NCBI RefSeq assembly: GCF_039532605.1
Contig: NZ_BAAARY010000017.1
Span: forward strand, 1 to 45,924
From: Pilimelia columellifera
GTDB lineage: Bacteria; Actinomycetota; Actinomycetes; Mycobacteriales; Micromonosporaceae
Length of the DNA stretch: 45,924 nucleotides
Direction of reading: 5' to 3'
The translations under genes and the position numbers were made by a program. This document shows, one piece after another, positions 14,278 through 22,961 of this stretch. Every line of letters starts with the position of its first letter. Within the stretch, counting starts at the first letter, position 1. The notes below the pieces were generated by a model. That model was not told the origin of the DNA. It worked only from the letters and a program-made list of their open reading frames with translations, and searched no databases.

Positions 14278-15603
14278 TCAGCGGTAGCGGGCGCCGGCGA
14301 GCTGCCGTACCGCGGCGATCACCTTGTCGATCTCCTCTGGTGTGTTGATGCAGGCGGTCCCCACCCGGGCGTACTGGGCTGAGTAGGTGGCGTGCGAGGC
14401 CATCAGGCCCCGTTGCTGCAGCCCGTTGACGATGCTGCTGTTGGACATCCCGTCGATCTCGAAGCAGGTGATCCCCGCCGACATGGCCGGGTCCCGGGGG
14501 GTGCGCAGCCGCATGCCCCGGATCTCGGAGAGCCCGTCCTTGAGCCGGGTGGACAGCTCGGTGATCCGGGCGGCGATGTTCCGGCGTCCGATGTTGTCGT
14601 GCCACGCGATGGTTGTCGGCAGCGCGAGGCGCGCTTCGGAGGCGTGGAACCCGCCGGGGTTGTGGGCGCCGCCGGCGTAGGAGTGGTGCTGGGGGTAGAA
14701 GTTCTGCCCGACGCCGGACTTGTACCAGACGATGCCGGTGCCGCGCGGGCCGAACAGCCACTTGTGGAGGCCGGACAGGAACACGTCCACGCCGCTGGCG
14801 GCCGGGCTCTCGTCGACGGCGCCGAGGGCGTGCACGCCGTCGACGATGAGCAGGCAGCGGTCGGCCTCGGCGCGGCCGCGGTTGGCTTCGGCGACGACCT
14901 TGGCCATCACCGCCAGGGGCATCCGGACGCCGCAGCTGGAGTGGCCCCAGGTCGTGCCGACGGCCCGGGTGTTGGGTTTGATCTCGGCCTTGAGGCGGCT
15001 GGCGATCTCGTCCGCGGTGGCCTTGGCCGGGTCGGCGAAGAGGCTGATGACCCGTTTGCGGGCGCCGCTGCGGTTGCAGCACAGGTCGACCGAGCCGTGG
15101 TGGACGAAGTGGTCGAAGTTGGTGAGCAGGATCTCCTGGCTCGGTTTGATCTTCAAACTGCCCCACACCAGGCCGTGCGCGGTGGTGGTGTTCCAGCACA
15201 GCGCCGACTCGCCGCCGCTGCCGCCCAGGTACCGCACGACCGAGGACTGGGCGTCGTCGTCGCCCTGGTAGGCGAGCATCGGGTCGGCGTCGTACTGCTC
15301 GGCGACCCTGGCCATCCGGTCCCGGATCGGCGTGGGGTTCGACGAGAGCAGGAACAGCGACAGGTGCACCTTCCGTGGGTCGAGCCGGAACTGGGCGCGG
15401 ACCGCCGCCCAGTCGACCGCGCCGGTGCGGGCGTCGACGACGTCGGGCCCGGGGTCGATCCGACCGAGGCCGTCCGTGGCAGCGGCCCGGCGCGGCTCAG
15501 GGGCGGGCTGGCCAAGCGCCGCCGATCCGGTCAATGCCCCGCCGGCGAGCGCCCCAACTCCGGCGAGGAAGCCGCGTCGGCCCAGACCATCGGTGCGGTT
15601 CAT
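14278..15603 (-). CDS. Tat-exported class V aminotransferase-like PLP enzyme
   Basis: A 441-residue protein starting at ATG 15603, with GGAGG about 7 nt upstream. The N-terminus is a twin-arginine signal (GRRGFLAGVGALAGGAL, R9-R10) ending near AALGQPA. The rest is a fold-type I PLP enzyme related to isopenicillin N epimerase (CefD) and NifS: a WNTTTAHGL phosphate-binding region, LIVDGVHALG (cofactor Asp255) and PLP lysine K281 in SGLHKWLFGPRGTG. Tat export fits a cofactor-loaded folded enzyme. It converges on the siderophore operon with 8 bp between stops. PvdN, a Tat-exported enzyme of this class, tailors pyoverdine in Pseudomonas. Its start region carries a TTGATCAA palindrome (15647-15654) that may serve control. 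Confidence 0.85.
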   Translation of the reverse strand: MNRTDGLGRRGFLAGVGALAGGALTGSAALGQPAPEPRRAAATDGLGRIDPGPDVVDARTGAVDWAAVRAQFRLDPRKVHLSLFLLSSNPTPIRDRMARVAEQYDADPMLAYQGDDDAQSSVVRYLGGSGGESALCWNTTTAHGLVWGSLKIKPSQEILLTNFDHFVHHGSVDLCCNRSGARKRVISLFADPAKATADEIASRLKAEIKPNTRAVGTTWGHSSCGVRMPLAVMAKVVAEANRGRAEADRCLLIVDGVHALGAVDESPAASGVDVFLSGLHKWLFGPRGTGIVWYKSGVGQNFYPQHHSYAGGAHNPGGFHASEARLALPTTIAWHDNIGRRNIAARITELSTRLKDGLSEIRGMRLRTPRDPAMSAGITCFEIDGMSNSSIVNGLQQRGLMASHATYSAQYARVGTACINTPEEIDKVIAAVRQLAGARYR

Positions 15604-15867
15604 TGCATGCCTCCAGACGGGTCCGCGTGTCGCGGCCCCACAAGTATTGATCAACACCAATGTGATGGACGTCTCCCCCGGACACAACCCCTGGTCGCAA
15701 TGTGGCGCCACGCAGGCTGGAATACCGCTAAGCGCGACGGGACGATCGCTTCAGGTAGCCACAACGGTCGCCATGGGGTCACTCCCTGCAGCGTCCTGTG
15801 TGACGATCAGCCCCACGGAACCGGCAGCGACGACCGGGATTTCCGGCCGGCACGACGAAGGGTGATC

Positions 15868-16455
15868 ATGGGGCTGAGATTCTGTCCGGACACGGCCGCC
15901 GCGGACTGGCTCGTCCGGACCGACACGCCGGTCTGGCAATTGATCGAGTTCGGCCCTCAGGGCTTCGAGGCGTTTGTCCGACTCCGCTTCATTCCCGACC
16001 CCAGCCAGCCGGGCCAGAGCGAGGCGGACGTCCACCTGCCCGAGGATCACCCCTCGGACATCGCCCAGGCGCGACGCGCGGTGCGTCTGCTCGCCGGGTT
16101 CACCACCACCCCGGACGACTGCTACTTCTGCCTCTGGGAGGGCTACTCCAACATCCCGCTGCCGGCGCTGGCCCAGCGTGGACCGTTCGTCGATACGCCC
16201 CACCGCCGCTACGTCCTGCTCCGCGGCGCGGCGCACGACATCGACGCCTGGGAGACCGACCTGGGCGACGGGAGTCCGATCGCGCCGCCGGCGTTCGTCT
16301 GGCCGGCGGACCGCCGCTGGTGTTTCGCCAGCGACGTTGACCCGCACTGGGCCGGCATCGGCGCCGAGCGGGCCGCGGTCGACGCGCTCGTGCGCGACGC
16401 CGGCCTGGATGTCGTCGCGGCCGACCCGACGCAGGACCAGCCCCTGTACTACTAG
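15868..16455 (+). CDS. Hypothetical protein
   Basis: A 195-residue acidic, Trp/Asp/Pro-rich soluble protein with no signal peptide or membrane segment. ATG 15868 is preceded by GAAGGGTG at good spacing. Recognisable strings are WLVRTDTPVWQLIEFGPQGF, FCLWEGY and WCFASDVDPHW. I recall similar actinobacterial hypothetical proteins but no function. It is divergent from the Tat-exported PLP enzyme across a 264-bp gap that holds both promoters, and it converges on pabB. Confidence 0.65.
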   Translation: MGLRFCPDTAAADWLVRTDTPVWQLIEFGPQGFEAFVRLRFIPDPSQPGQSEADVHLPEDHPSDIAQARRAVRLLAGFTTTPDDCYFCLWEGYSNIPLPALAQRGPFVDTPHRRYVLLRGAAHDIDAWETDLGDGSPIAPPAFVWPADRRWCFASDVDPHWAGIGAERAAVDALVRDAGLDVVAADPTQDQPLYY

Positions 16456-16479
16456 CGACTACTAGCGCCGGCCAGGGCC

Positions 16480-17685
16480 TCAGCCGGCGGCGAGCGCCGC
16501 CATGATCGGGGCGGCCTTGGCGGCGGCCTCGGCGACCTCGGCGGCCGGCTCGCTGTCCCAGGTGATGCCGCCGCCGGCCCACAGGTGCAGGTGGGTGGCG
16601 TCGACGGCGACGGTGCGGATGGACAGGCCGAGATCGAGCTGGCCGGGGCTGATCCAGCCGATGGCGCCCATGCTGGCGCCACGCCCGACCGGTTCGAGGG
16701 CGGCGATCTGCGCCAGCGCCGCCCGTTTGGGGGCGCCGGTCACCGAGCCGCCGGGGGCGAGCGCCCGCAGCAGCTCGGCCAGGCCGACGCCGTCGGCGAG
16801 GGCCGCGGTGACGACGGACTCGGCCTGCCACAGGTCGCACCAGCGACGGACGGTGAAGAGCTCGTCGACGACGACGCTGCCGGTGCGGGCGACGGCGGCG
16901 AGGTCGTTGCGCTCCAAATCGACGATCATGATGTGTTCGGCGCGTTCCTTGGCCGAGGCGAGCAGCTCGGCGCGGCCGGCGGCGGTGGCGGGCCTGGTGC
17001 CTTTGATGGGCCGGGTGCTGGCCCGGCCGGCGGCGACCGCGACAAGGGTTTCCGGGGACGCCGTGGCGATGGCCCAGCCGGGTCCGGCGAGCGCGCCGCC
17101 GTAGCGGGCGCCGGCGAGGCCGGCGACGGCGTTGAGGGCGCTGTCGGGTTCGCCGTGGTACGGGGCGCGACTGTGGCCGACGACGTTGGCCTGGTAGACG
17201 TCGCCGCGGGCGATGGCGGCGCGGACGGCGTCGACGGCGTCGGCGTGCTGCCCGCTGGTCCAGCTGGGTGTCCAGTGGCCGACCCGCCATTCACTCTTTC
17301 GGGTGAACGTGCCGGTGGGGGTGGGGACGGACCGCCGGGTGCGGTCGTAGGCGATGGCCACGATGTCGGGGACCGCGGGCGCGGGGGTGGCCCGTCCGGG
17401 CGGGGCGCCGATGGCGCAGGCGGACGCGGCGGCAGAGACGAACACAGCGGCCCCGAAGGCGGCGCCGGGTCGGGCGGCGCCGCCGGGCCGGGCCAGGTCG
17501 TCGACCGGTATCCCCTGGTCCGCCAGGAATAGACATAGATCACTTAACGGATCGCCGGGGTCTCCGAGACGCCACTGCCAGCGGGCGCGTTCCCGCAGTC
17601 CGTGGCTGTCGAGTTCCGGGGCTGCCGGGGGCGGCGCCAGATACATTTCGGTTGATGTCACGACGAGCGTACCGACCTGTCTCAT
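16480..17685 (-). CDS. pabB: Aminodeoxychorismate synthase component I (chorismate-binding)
   Basis: A 401-residue chorismate-utilising enzyme. It should convert chorismate plus ammonia to 4-amino-4-deoxychorismate for folate (p-aminobenzoate) synthesis in the cytoplasm. The diagnostic blocks lie in the C-terminal 250 residues: PIKGTRP, ERAEHIMIVDLERNDL, PGGSVTGAPK and WAGGGITWDS. The PIKGTRP block with Lys is typical of PabB, whereas TrpE has PIAGT. The N-terminus has no ribosome site at ATG 17685, so a start some codons downstream is possible. No glutaminase partner (pabA) or lyase (pabC) is in the window. Confidence 0.85.
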   Translation of the reverse strand: MRQVGTLVVTSTEMYLAPPPAAPELDSHGLRERARWQWRLGDPGDPLSDLCLFLADQGIPVDDLARPGGAARPGAAFGAAVFVSAAASACAIGAPPGRATPAPAVPDIVAIAYDRTRRSVPTPTGTFTRKSEWRVGHWTPSWTSGQHADAVDAVRAAIARGDVYQANVVGHSRAPYHGEPDSALNAVAGLAGARYGGALAGPGWAIATASPETLVAVAAGRASTRPIKGTRPATAAGRAELLASAKERAEHIMIVDLERNDLAAVARTGSVVVDELFTVRRWCDLWQAESVVTAALADGVGLAELLRALAPGGSVTGAPKRAALAQIAALEPVGRGASMGAIGWISPGQLDLGLSIRTVAVDATHLHLWAGGGITWDSEPAAEVAEAAAKAAPIMAALAAG

Positions 17686-17892
17686 CCGTTTGGCGTTTCT
17701 CTGTGGGGCGAACGCCTACCCGCTGCGAAACCAGTTGCGTCCAGTGTTAATGTGACGCACAGTCATGTGACATACGCCACAACTCCCCTGGTGGCGGTAT
17801 CGCAGTTATCGACACAGGTACGACCCGTAAGACCGAACGACGACCAGCCTGGTTCCCCAACCCGCGCAACAATTCCGCCCCCGGAGCCCTCG

Positions 17893-18096
17893 ATGTGCGA
17901 ACACCAGCCCCCGTGCCCGTCAGCCCAAGCCCCTGACCGCGAAGCCGCCCGCTGCCTCGTCGCACACCCCGAGCAGGGGTGGAGCCTGCTGTGCAACGGG
18001 GTGATCCTCTTCGAGGACACCGGCGAGCTGCTACCCGACGGCAGCGCCATCGCCCCGCACCGCGGTCCGACCCGGCCGCCGCTTATCGCCGCCTGA
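17893..18096 (+). CDS. DUF5999 family small protein
   Basis: A 67-residue protein from ATG 17893 (GGAG 7 nt upstream). The open frame extends to 17752, but the added residues are low-complexity and unlike the family. It contains MCEHQPPCPSAQAPDREAA, HPEQGWSLLCNGVILFEDTG and a terminal IAPHR, the pattern I know as DUF5999 in actinomycetes. Three Cys in CEHQPPC and LLC could bind metal. The function is unknown. Direct repeats ATGTGAC at 17750-17756 and 17765-17771 lie upstream, but their meaning is unclear. Confidence 0.75.
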   Translation: MCEHQPPCPSAQAPDREAARCLVAHPEQGWSLLCNGVILFEDTGELLPDGSAIAPHRGPTRPPLIAA

Positions 18097-18207
18097 ACCG
18101 CGTGCCCTGCCGCGCCGCAGGCAGCGTGCCGAACCGATCTGTCCAGCCCGCGCGGTGCGGACGGCTGACGTTGCCGCCGACCGCCCGCACCGCGCCGCGC
18201 GTCACGC

Positions 18208-21057
18208 TCAGTCCTCGTACGCCGTTGGCGGCGGGCACGAGCAGACCAGGTTACGGTCCCCGTAGGCCCCGTCGATCCGACGCACCGGCGGCCAGTACTT
18301 GCCCTGGCTGACCACCCCGCCCGGGTAGACCCCGACCTGACGCGGGTACGCGTGCTCCCAGACCTCCGCCGTCGCCATCGCCGCCGTGTGCGGCGCGTTG
18401 GCCAGCGGGTTGTCGCCGGCCGGCCACCGCCCCTGCGCCACCGCCTCGATCTCGCCCCGGATGGCGATCATCGCGTCGCAGAACCGGTCCAACTCGTCAA
18501 GATCCTCGCTCTCGGTGGGCTCGACCATGAGCGTGCCGGCGACCGGGAACGACATCGTCGGGGCGTGGAAGCTGTAGTCGATGAGGCGCTTGGCGACGTC
18601 GTCGACCGAGACGCCGGTCTGTTTGGTGATCGTGCGCAGGTCGAGAATGCACTCGTGGGCGACCAGGCCCTTGTTGCCGCTGTAGAGCACCGGGTAGTGC
18701 TCGCGCAGCCGGGCCGCCACGTAGTTGGCCGCCAGCACCGCGACCGCGGTGGCGTTCGACAGACCGTCCGGGCCCATCATCCGCAGGTACGCCCAGGAGA
18801 TCGGCAGAATCCCGGCCGACCCGAGCGGCGCCGCCGAGACGGCGTGGTTGGTTTCCGATGTGCCGGCGGCGATGTGCAGCGGGTTGCCCGGCAGGTACCT
18901 GGCAAGGTGGGCGCGGACCGCCACCGGGCCGACGCCCGGGCCGCCGCCGCCGTGCGGAATGCAGAACGTCTTGTGCAGGTTCAGGTGCGAGACGTCCGCG
19001 CCGAACCTGCCGGGCTTGGCGAAACCGAGCAGGGCGTTGAGATTCGCCCCGTCGACGTAGACCTGACCGCCAGCGGCGTGGACCTTCTCGCACAACTCGG
19101 CGATGCCGGTCTCGTACACGCCGTGCGTCGACGGGTAGGTGACCATGATCGCGGCGAGCGCGTCCCGGTTTGCCGCGATCTTACGGTCGAGGTCGATCAT
19201 GTCGACGTTGCCGTCGTCGTCGCAGGCCACGACGACCACCCGCATCCCGGCCATGACGGCGCTGGCGGCGTTCGTGCCGTGGGCGCTGGACGGGATGAGG
19301 CAGACGTCGCGCTCGGCCTGGCCGTTGTCGCGGTGGTAGCCGCGGATCGCCAGCAGGCCGGCCAGCTCGCCCTGGGAACCGGCGTTGGGCTGGACGCTGA
19401 CGGCGTCGTAACCGGTGACCTCGGCGAGCCAGGTTTCGAGCTGGGCGACCAGACGCTCGTAGCCGCCGGTCTGGTCGGCCGGGGCGTAGGGGTGCATGTT
19501 GGCGAACTCGGGCCAGGTCACCGGGATCATCTCGGTGGTGGCGTTGAGCTTCATCGTGCACGAGCCCAACGGGATCATGCCCCGGTCCAGGGCGTAGTCG
19601 GCGTCGGCGAGGCGGCGCAGGTAGCGCAGCATGCCGGTCTCGGAGTGGTGGGTGCGGAAGATCGGGTGGGTGAGGAAATCCGACGTACGGCGCAGGCCCT
19701 GCGGCAGGGCGTCGGCGACGGCGCCGGTCGGGGCGGCGACGCCGAACGCGGCGAAGACGGCGTCCAGGTGCTCAGGCGTGGTGGTCTCGTCGCAGGCGAC
19801 GCTGACGTGGTCGGCGTCGACCAGGCGCAGGTTCACCCCGCGCTCGGCGGCCGCGGCCACGACAGCCTCGGCCCGGCCAGGAACGACGGCGGTGACGGTG
19901 TCGAAGAACGCCACGGCGGTCAGCTCCACCCCGCCAGCGCGCAGGCCGGCGGCGAGGCGGGTCGCCGCGTCGTGGGCGTGCCGGGCGATCTCCTTGAGGC
20001 CCTCCGGGCCGTGGTAGACGGCATACATGGAGGCCATGACCGCCAACAGCACCTGCGCGGTGCAGATGTTGCTGGTGGCCCGCTCACGGCGGATGTGCTG
20101 CTCGCGGGTCTGTAGCGCCAGCCGGTACGCCGGGGCGCCCTCGACATCCCTGGAGACCCCGACCAGCCGGCCGGGCAGCGAACGCTCCAGGCCGGCGCGG
20201 ACCGCCAGGTAGCCGGCGTGCGGGCCGCCGAAGCCCATCGGGACGCCGAACCGCTGGGTGGTGCCGGCGGCGATGTCGGCGCCGATCTCGCCGGGAGCGC
20301 GCAGCAGGGTCAAGGCCAGCAGGTCCGCGGCGACGGTGACCAGGGCGCCGACGCCGTGGGCGGCCTCGACGAGCGCGGCGTGGTCCCGCACCGCGCCGGA
20401 GGCGCCCGGGTACTGCAGGTGCAGGCCGAAGAACTCGTCCGGCAGGCCCGCGGCCAGGTCGCGGATCTGGACGTCGATGCCCAGCGGCTCGGCACGGGTG
20501 AGGATCACCGAGATCGTCTGCGGCAGCGTGTCGGCGTCGACGACGTAGATGTTGCTCCTGCTCTTGGACGAGCGGCGGGCCAGCGTCATCGCCTCGGCCG
20601 AGGCGGTGCCCTCGTCGAGCATCGAGGCGTTGGCGGTGGCGAGGCCGGTGAGGTCGGTGACCATGGTCTGGAAGTTGAGCAGGGCTTCGAGCCGGCCCTG
20701 GCTGATCTCCGGCTGGTACGGGGTGTACGCGGTGTACCAGGCCGGGTTCTCCAGCACGTTACGCCCGATCACCGCCGGGGTGTGGGCGCCGTAGTACCCG
20801 AGGCCGATCATCGAGGTGGCGACGGTGTTGGCGCCGGCCAGCTCCCGTAGCTCGGCCAGGGCCTGCGCCTCGGTGGCGGCGGCGGGCAGGTCGAGGTCGC
20901 CGGTGAACCGGATGGCCTCGGGGATCGCGGCGTCCATCAGCTCGTCGACGCTGCTGTAGCCGATGGCCTCCAGCATCCGCTGCTGCTCGGCGACGTCCGG
21001 GCCGATGTGGCGGCGGGCGAAGGCGTCACGGTTGGACGGGGTCTCGTGTGCGGTCAT
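18208..21057 (-). CDS. gcvP: Glycine dehydrogenase (decarboxylating), P-protein of the glycine cleavage system
   Basis: A 949-residue full-length P-protein with fused N- and C-terminal halves, the usual length. It decarboxylates glycine with PLP and passes the aminomethyl group to lipoyl-GcvH. The N-terminus has FARRHIGP and a TPYQPEISQGRLEALLNFQ block; the C-terminal half carries PLP lysine in HLNLHKTFCIPHGGGGPG. TTGGAG 7 nt before ATG 21057 sets the start. A glycine riboswitch lies in the leader. GcvH is encoded about 4 kb away on the same strand; GcvT is not in the window. Confidence 0.97.
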   Translation of the reverse strand: MTAHETPSNRDAFARRHIGPDVAEQQRMLEAIGYSSVDELMDAAIPEAIRFTGDLDLPAAATEAQALAELRELAGANTVATSMIGLGYYGAHTPAVIGRNVLENPAWYTAYTPYQPEISQGRLEALLNFQTMVTDLTGLATANASMLDEGTASAEAMTLARRSSKSRSNIYVVDADTLPQTISVILTRAEPLGIDVQIRDLAAGLPDEFFGLHLQYPGASGAVRDHAALVEAAHGVGALVTVAADLLALTLLRAPGEIGADIAAGTTQRFGVPMGFGGPHAGYLAVRAGLERSLPGRLVGVSRDVEGAPAYRLALQTREQHIRRERATSNICTAQVLLAVMASMYAVYHGPEGLKEIARHAHDAATRLAAGLRAGGVELTAVAFFDTVTAVVPGRAEAVVAAAAERGVNLRLVDADHVSVACDETTTPEHLDAVFAAFGVAAPTGAVADALPQGLRRTSDFLTHPIFRTHHSETGMLRYLRRLADADYALDRGMIPLGSCTMKLNATTEMIPVTWPEFANMHPYAPADQTGGYERLVAQLETWLAEVTGYDAVSVQPNAGSQGELAGLLAIRGYHRDNGQAERDVCLIPSSAHGTNAASAVMAGMRVVVVACDDDGNVDMIDLDRKIAANRDALAAIMVTYPSTHGVYETGIAELCEKVHAAGGQVYVDGANLNALLGFAKPGRFGADVSHLNLHKTFCIPHGGGGPGVGPVAVRAHLARYLPGNPLHIAAGTSETNHAVSAAPLGSAGILPISWAYLRMMGPDGLSNATAVAVLAANYVAARLREHYPVLYSGNKGLVAHECILDLRTITKQTGVSVDDVAKRLIDYSFHAPTMSFPVAGTLMVEPTESEDLDELDRFCDAMIAIRGEIEAVAQGRWPAGDNPLANAPHTAAMATAEVWEHAYPRQVGVYPGGVVSQGKYWPPVRRIDGAYGDRNLVCSCPPPTAYED

Positions 21058-21071
21058 CTGGGCACTCCAAC

Positions 21072-21101
21072 GACGGGGGGCGACTACGGGCCCTCCCCGT
21101 C
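21072..21101 (-). promoter_or_regulatory. Hairpin between glycine aptamer and gcvP start, candidate expression platform
   Basis: On the minus strand GACGGGG and CCCCGTC form a 7-bp stem around a G/C-rich loop. It sits 15 nt before the gcvP start codon, adjacent to the TTGGAG ribosome site and downstream of the aptamer. It has no U-tract. It could act by attenuation or by altering access to the ribosome site; which one cannot be told by eye. Confidence 0.45.
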
Positions 21102-21123
21102 TGTTGTGCCCGCTGACGGCGCG

Positions 21124-21249
21124 CGCTCCAGAGCCGACGAGCCGGACGCGGTCCTGGTGCCTGAGAGGTTCCGGGGAGGAGTTGCCCCTTCGGCGCCGGC
21201 CGGGGCTCGCCGCCCCGACGCGGGCTCTCCCGCGCAGGAGAAATCGGCG
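21124..21249 (-). promoter_or_regulatory. Glycine riboswitch (gcvT-type, single aptamer)
   Basis: Read on the minus strand, the leader carries the conserved elements in order: GCGGGAGAGC, then GCGCCGAAGGGGCAACTCC, CGGAACCTCTCAGGCACCA and GGACCGCG, followed by a terminal stem using GTCGGCTCTGGAG. This is the glycine aptamer consensus. Only one aptamer is visible, with the short helper stem-loop that singlet riboswitches use, not a tandem pair. It should switch gcvP on when glycine is abundant. Together with its promoter and the gcvP leader it accounts for most of the gene-free stretch 21058-21397. Confidence 0.9.
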
Positions 21250-21255
21250 TGCGCA

Positions 21256-21261
21256 ACGCTA
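21256..21261 (-). promoter_or_regulatory. -10 element of the gcvP leader promoter
   Basis: TAGCGT on the minus strand fits the actinobacterial -10 pattern TAnnnT. It would start transcription near 21249, just before the first conserved bases of the glycine aptamer. No convincing -35 box is seen at 16-18 nt. Confidence 0.4.
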
Positions 21262-21397
21262 CCAGCGTCGTGATCAACGCCGTAGGGCCACCTGGTCGGG
21301 GTGGAACGCGATGGCACGGTCAGGCGATGTAACAAAAACGGCAAATAGTGCGTGTCGTGGTGTTTCGCACCGCGTGTCGACCCTACAGTCGTCGGTC

Positions 21398-22219
21398 ATG
21401 GGCTGGAAACAGACCGTGAGCGTCCGCCTCGCGAGACACACCCCACTACAGCTGGGCAGAGGCCGCGACGGCCGCCCCCGACTGGTCCGCCGGCCCGGCC
21501 GCCTGCTACACGCGCCGGTGTTCCTGTTCAGCTCGGTGCGCTCCGGCTCGACGCTGCTCCGGATGATCCTCAACAGCCACCCGGCCGTCTACGCGCCGCA
21601 CGAGCTGCACCTCACCCAGCTGACCGCCAAGCTCGACAACCAGTACGTCACCGACGCCATGCACGAGCTGGGCTTCAGCGCCGAGGAACTCACCCACCTG
21701 CTCTGGGACCGGGTCCTGGAACGGGCGCTGACCCGCAGCGGTAAGAAGATCCTGGTCGAGAAGACCCCGCACCACACGTTCATGTGGAGCCGCATCGCCC
21801 GCTGCTGGCCCGACGCCCGCTACCTGTTCCTGCTGCGCGACCCCGCCGCCATCGCCGCCTCCTGGGCACGGGCCCGACCGCAGTTGAGCCCCGACGAGGT
21901 GCATGCCCAGGTCGACCGCTACGCCACCGCCGTGGACGAGGCCCGCCGGGCCCTGCCCGGCCACACAGTCCGGTACGAGGACCTGGCCCGCGACGCCCAC
22001 CCGGTCATCCGGGGCGTCTGCGAGTTCCTCGGCATCGAATTCGACCCGACGATGCTCGAATACGGCCGACAACCCCACGGAACGATCAAAGCCGGTCTGG
22101 GCGACTGGACCGACCGGATCCGCAGCGGACGCATCCAGACGCCCCGCCAGATCACGTCACGGGAGAGCCTGCCCGAAGACCTACGGGCGTTGGCCGTCCG
22201 GTGGGGCTACGAGCGTTGA
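21398..22219 (+). CDS. Sulfotransferase family protein
   Basis: A 273-residue PAPS-dependent sulfotransferase-like protein. The 5'-phosphosulfate loop is FLFSSVRSGSTLLRMIL (about residues 42-58); EKTP with LVEKTPHHTFM follows, and the 3'-phosphate loop is YLFLLRDPAAIAASW (about 142-156). The N-terminal 40 residues are basic with no signal peptide. ATG 21398 is the first Met of the conserved part; the longer upstream frame runs antisense through the riboswitch. It interrupts an otherwise conserved actinobacterial gene order between gcvP and the MerR gene, on the opposite strand. The acceptor is unknown. Confidence 0.8.
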   Translation: MGWKQTVSVRLARHTPLQLGRGRDGRPRLVRRPGRLLHAPVFLFSSVRSGSTLLRMILNSHPAVYAPHELHLTQLTAKLDNQYVTDAMHELGFSAEELTHLLWDRVLERALTRSGKKILVEKTPHHTFMWSRIARCWPDARYLFLLRDPAAIAASWARARPQLSPDEVHAQVDRYATAVDEARRALPGHTVRYEDLARDAHPVIRGVCEFLGIEFDPTMLEYGRQPHGTIKAGLGDWTDRIRSGRIQTPRQITSRESLPEDLRALAVRWGYER

Positions 22220-22221
22220 GA

Positions 22222-22821
22222 TCAGCCCGCCCGACGGCGGGCCCGCCGCGCGGCCAGCTCATCAGCGTGCGCTGCCGCCGGGCTCCGCTCGGTGACCGCC
22301 ACACCGACCACCGGCTCAGCCGGCAGGTGGGACAGACTGCCCTGGATCTCCTTGAAGGCGCCGCCGATCGCGATCCCGAACACGCCCTGACCGCCCTGGA
22401 GCAGATCGACGACCTCCTCGGCGGAGCGGCACTCGTACACCGTCGCGCCATCGGAGATCAGCGTGATACCGGCCAGATCGCCCACGCCACGCGAACGCAA
22501 CGCCTCGATCGCCCGACGGATGTTCTGCAACGACACCCCGGCGTCGAGCAGGCGCTTGACGACCTTGAGAACCACCAGGTCACGGAACGAGTACAGCCGC
22601 TGGGTGCCCGAGCCCGACGCGTCACGCACGCTCGGCACGACCAGACAGGTACGGGCCCAGTAGTCGAGCTGCCGGTAGCTGATCCCGACGGCGTGGCAGG
22701 CCGTCACGCCGCGGTAGCCGACATCGCCGTCCTCGATTCCAGGCGGCGGGCTCGGCGCGTCAGCGACCGCGTCAGGAGCGGGCTGGCTGGCGTGCGCGTC
22801 AGTACGGTGCGGGTCGTCCAT
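22222..22821 (-). CDS. MerR-family regulator (Rv1830-type)
   Basis: A 199-residue regulator. After a Pro/Ala-rich tail of about 30 residues, the winged helix (GYRGVTACHAVGISYRQLDY, residues 35-54) and wing/arm (GTQRLYSFRDLVVLKVVKRLL) are clear. GVSLQNIRRAIEAL begins the dimerisation helix. A C-terminal extension (LSHLP, VGVAVTERSP) replaces any metal-binding Cys site. GGGGAGG precedes ATG 22821, and TATAGG about 45 nt upstream is a possible -10. The mycobacterial homologue sits in the same neighbourhood and has been linked to cell division control. Confidence 0.85.
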   Translation of the reverse strand: MDDPHRTDAHASQPAPDAVADAPSPPPGIEDGDVGYRGVTACHAVGISYRQLDYWARTCLVVPSVRDASGSGTQRLYSFRDLVVLKVVKRLLDAGVSLQNIRRAIEALRSRGVGDLAGITLISDGATVYECRSAEEVVDLLQGGQGVFGIAIGGAFKEIQGSLSHLPAEPVVGVAVTERSPAAAHADELAARRARRRAG

Positions 22822-22961
22822 TCCGACTAACCTCCCCGGGGGTGCGCCGTCGACCTGCTCACCCTATAGCCGACCGGACCCGGCGACAGGCAGGCTTCAT
22901 GGCGACACGCCGCGAGGGACTGACCGTGCCCGTTGAGGCAATCGGACGCCCGCCGCAGCCG

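Noticed and set aside
13097..15199. 700-residue minus-strand frame covering the decarboxylase and part of the Tat enzyme region
   Set aside because: Its translation is a repetitive Arg/Pro/His mix that crosses two well-supported genes in a different frame.
18352..20115. 587-residue plus-strand frame inside gcvP
   Set aside because: Antisense shadow; gcvP motifs are complete on the other strand.
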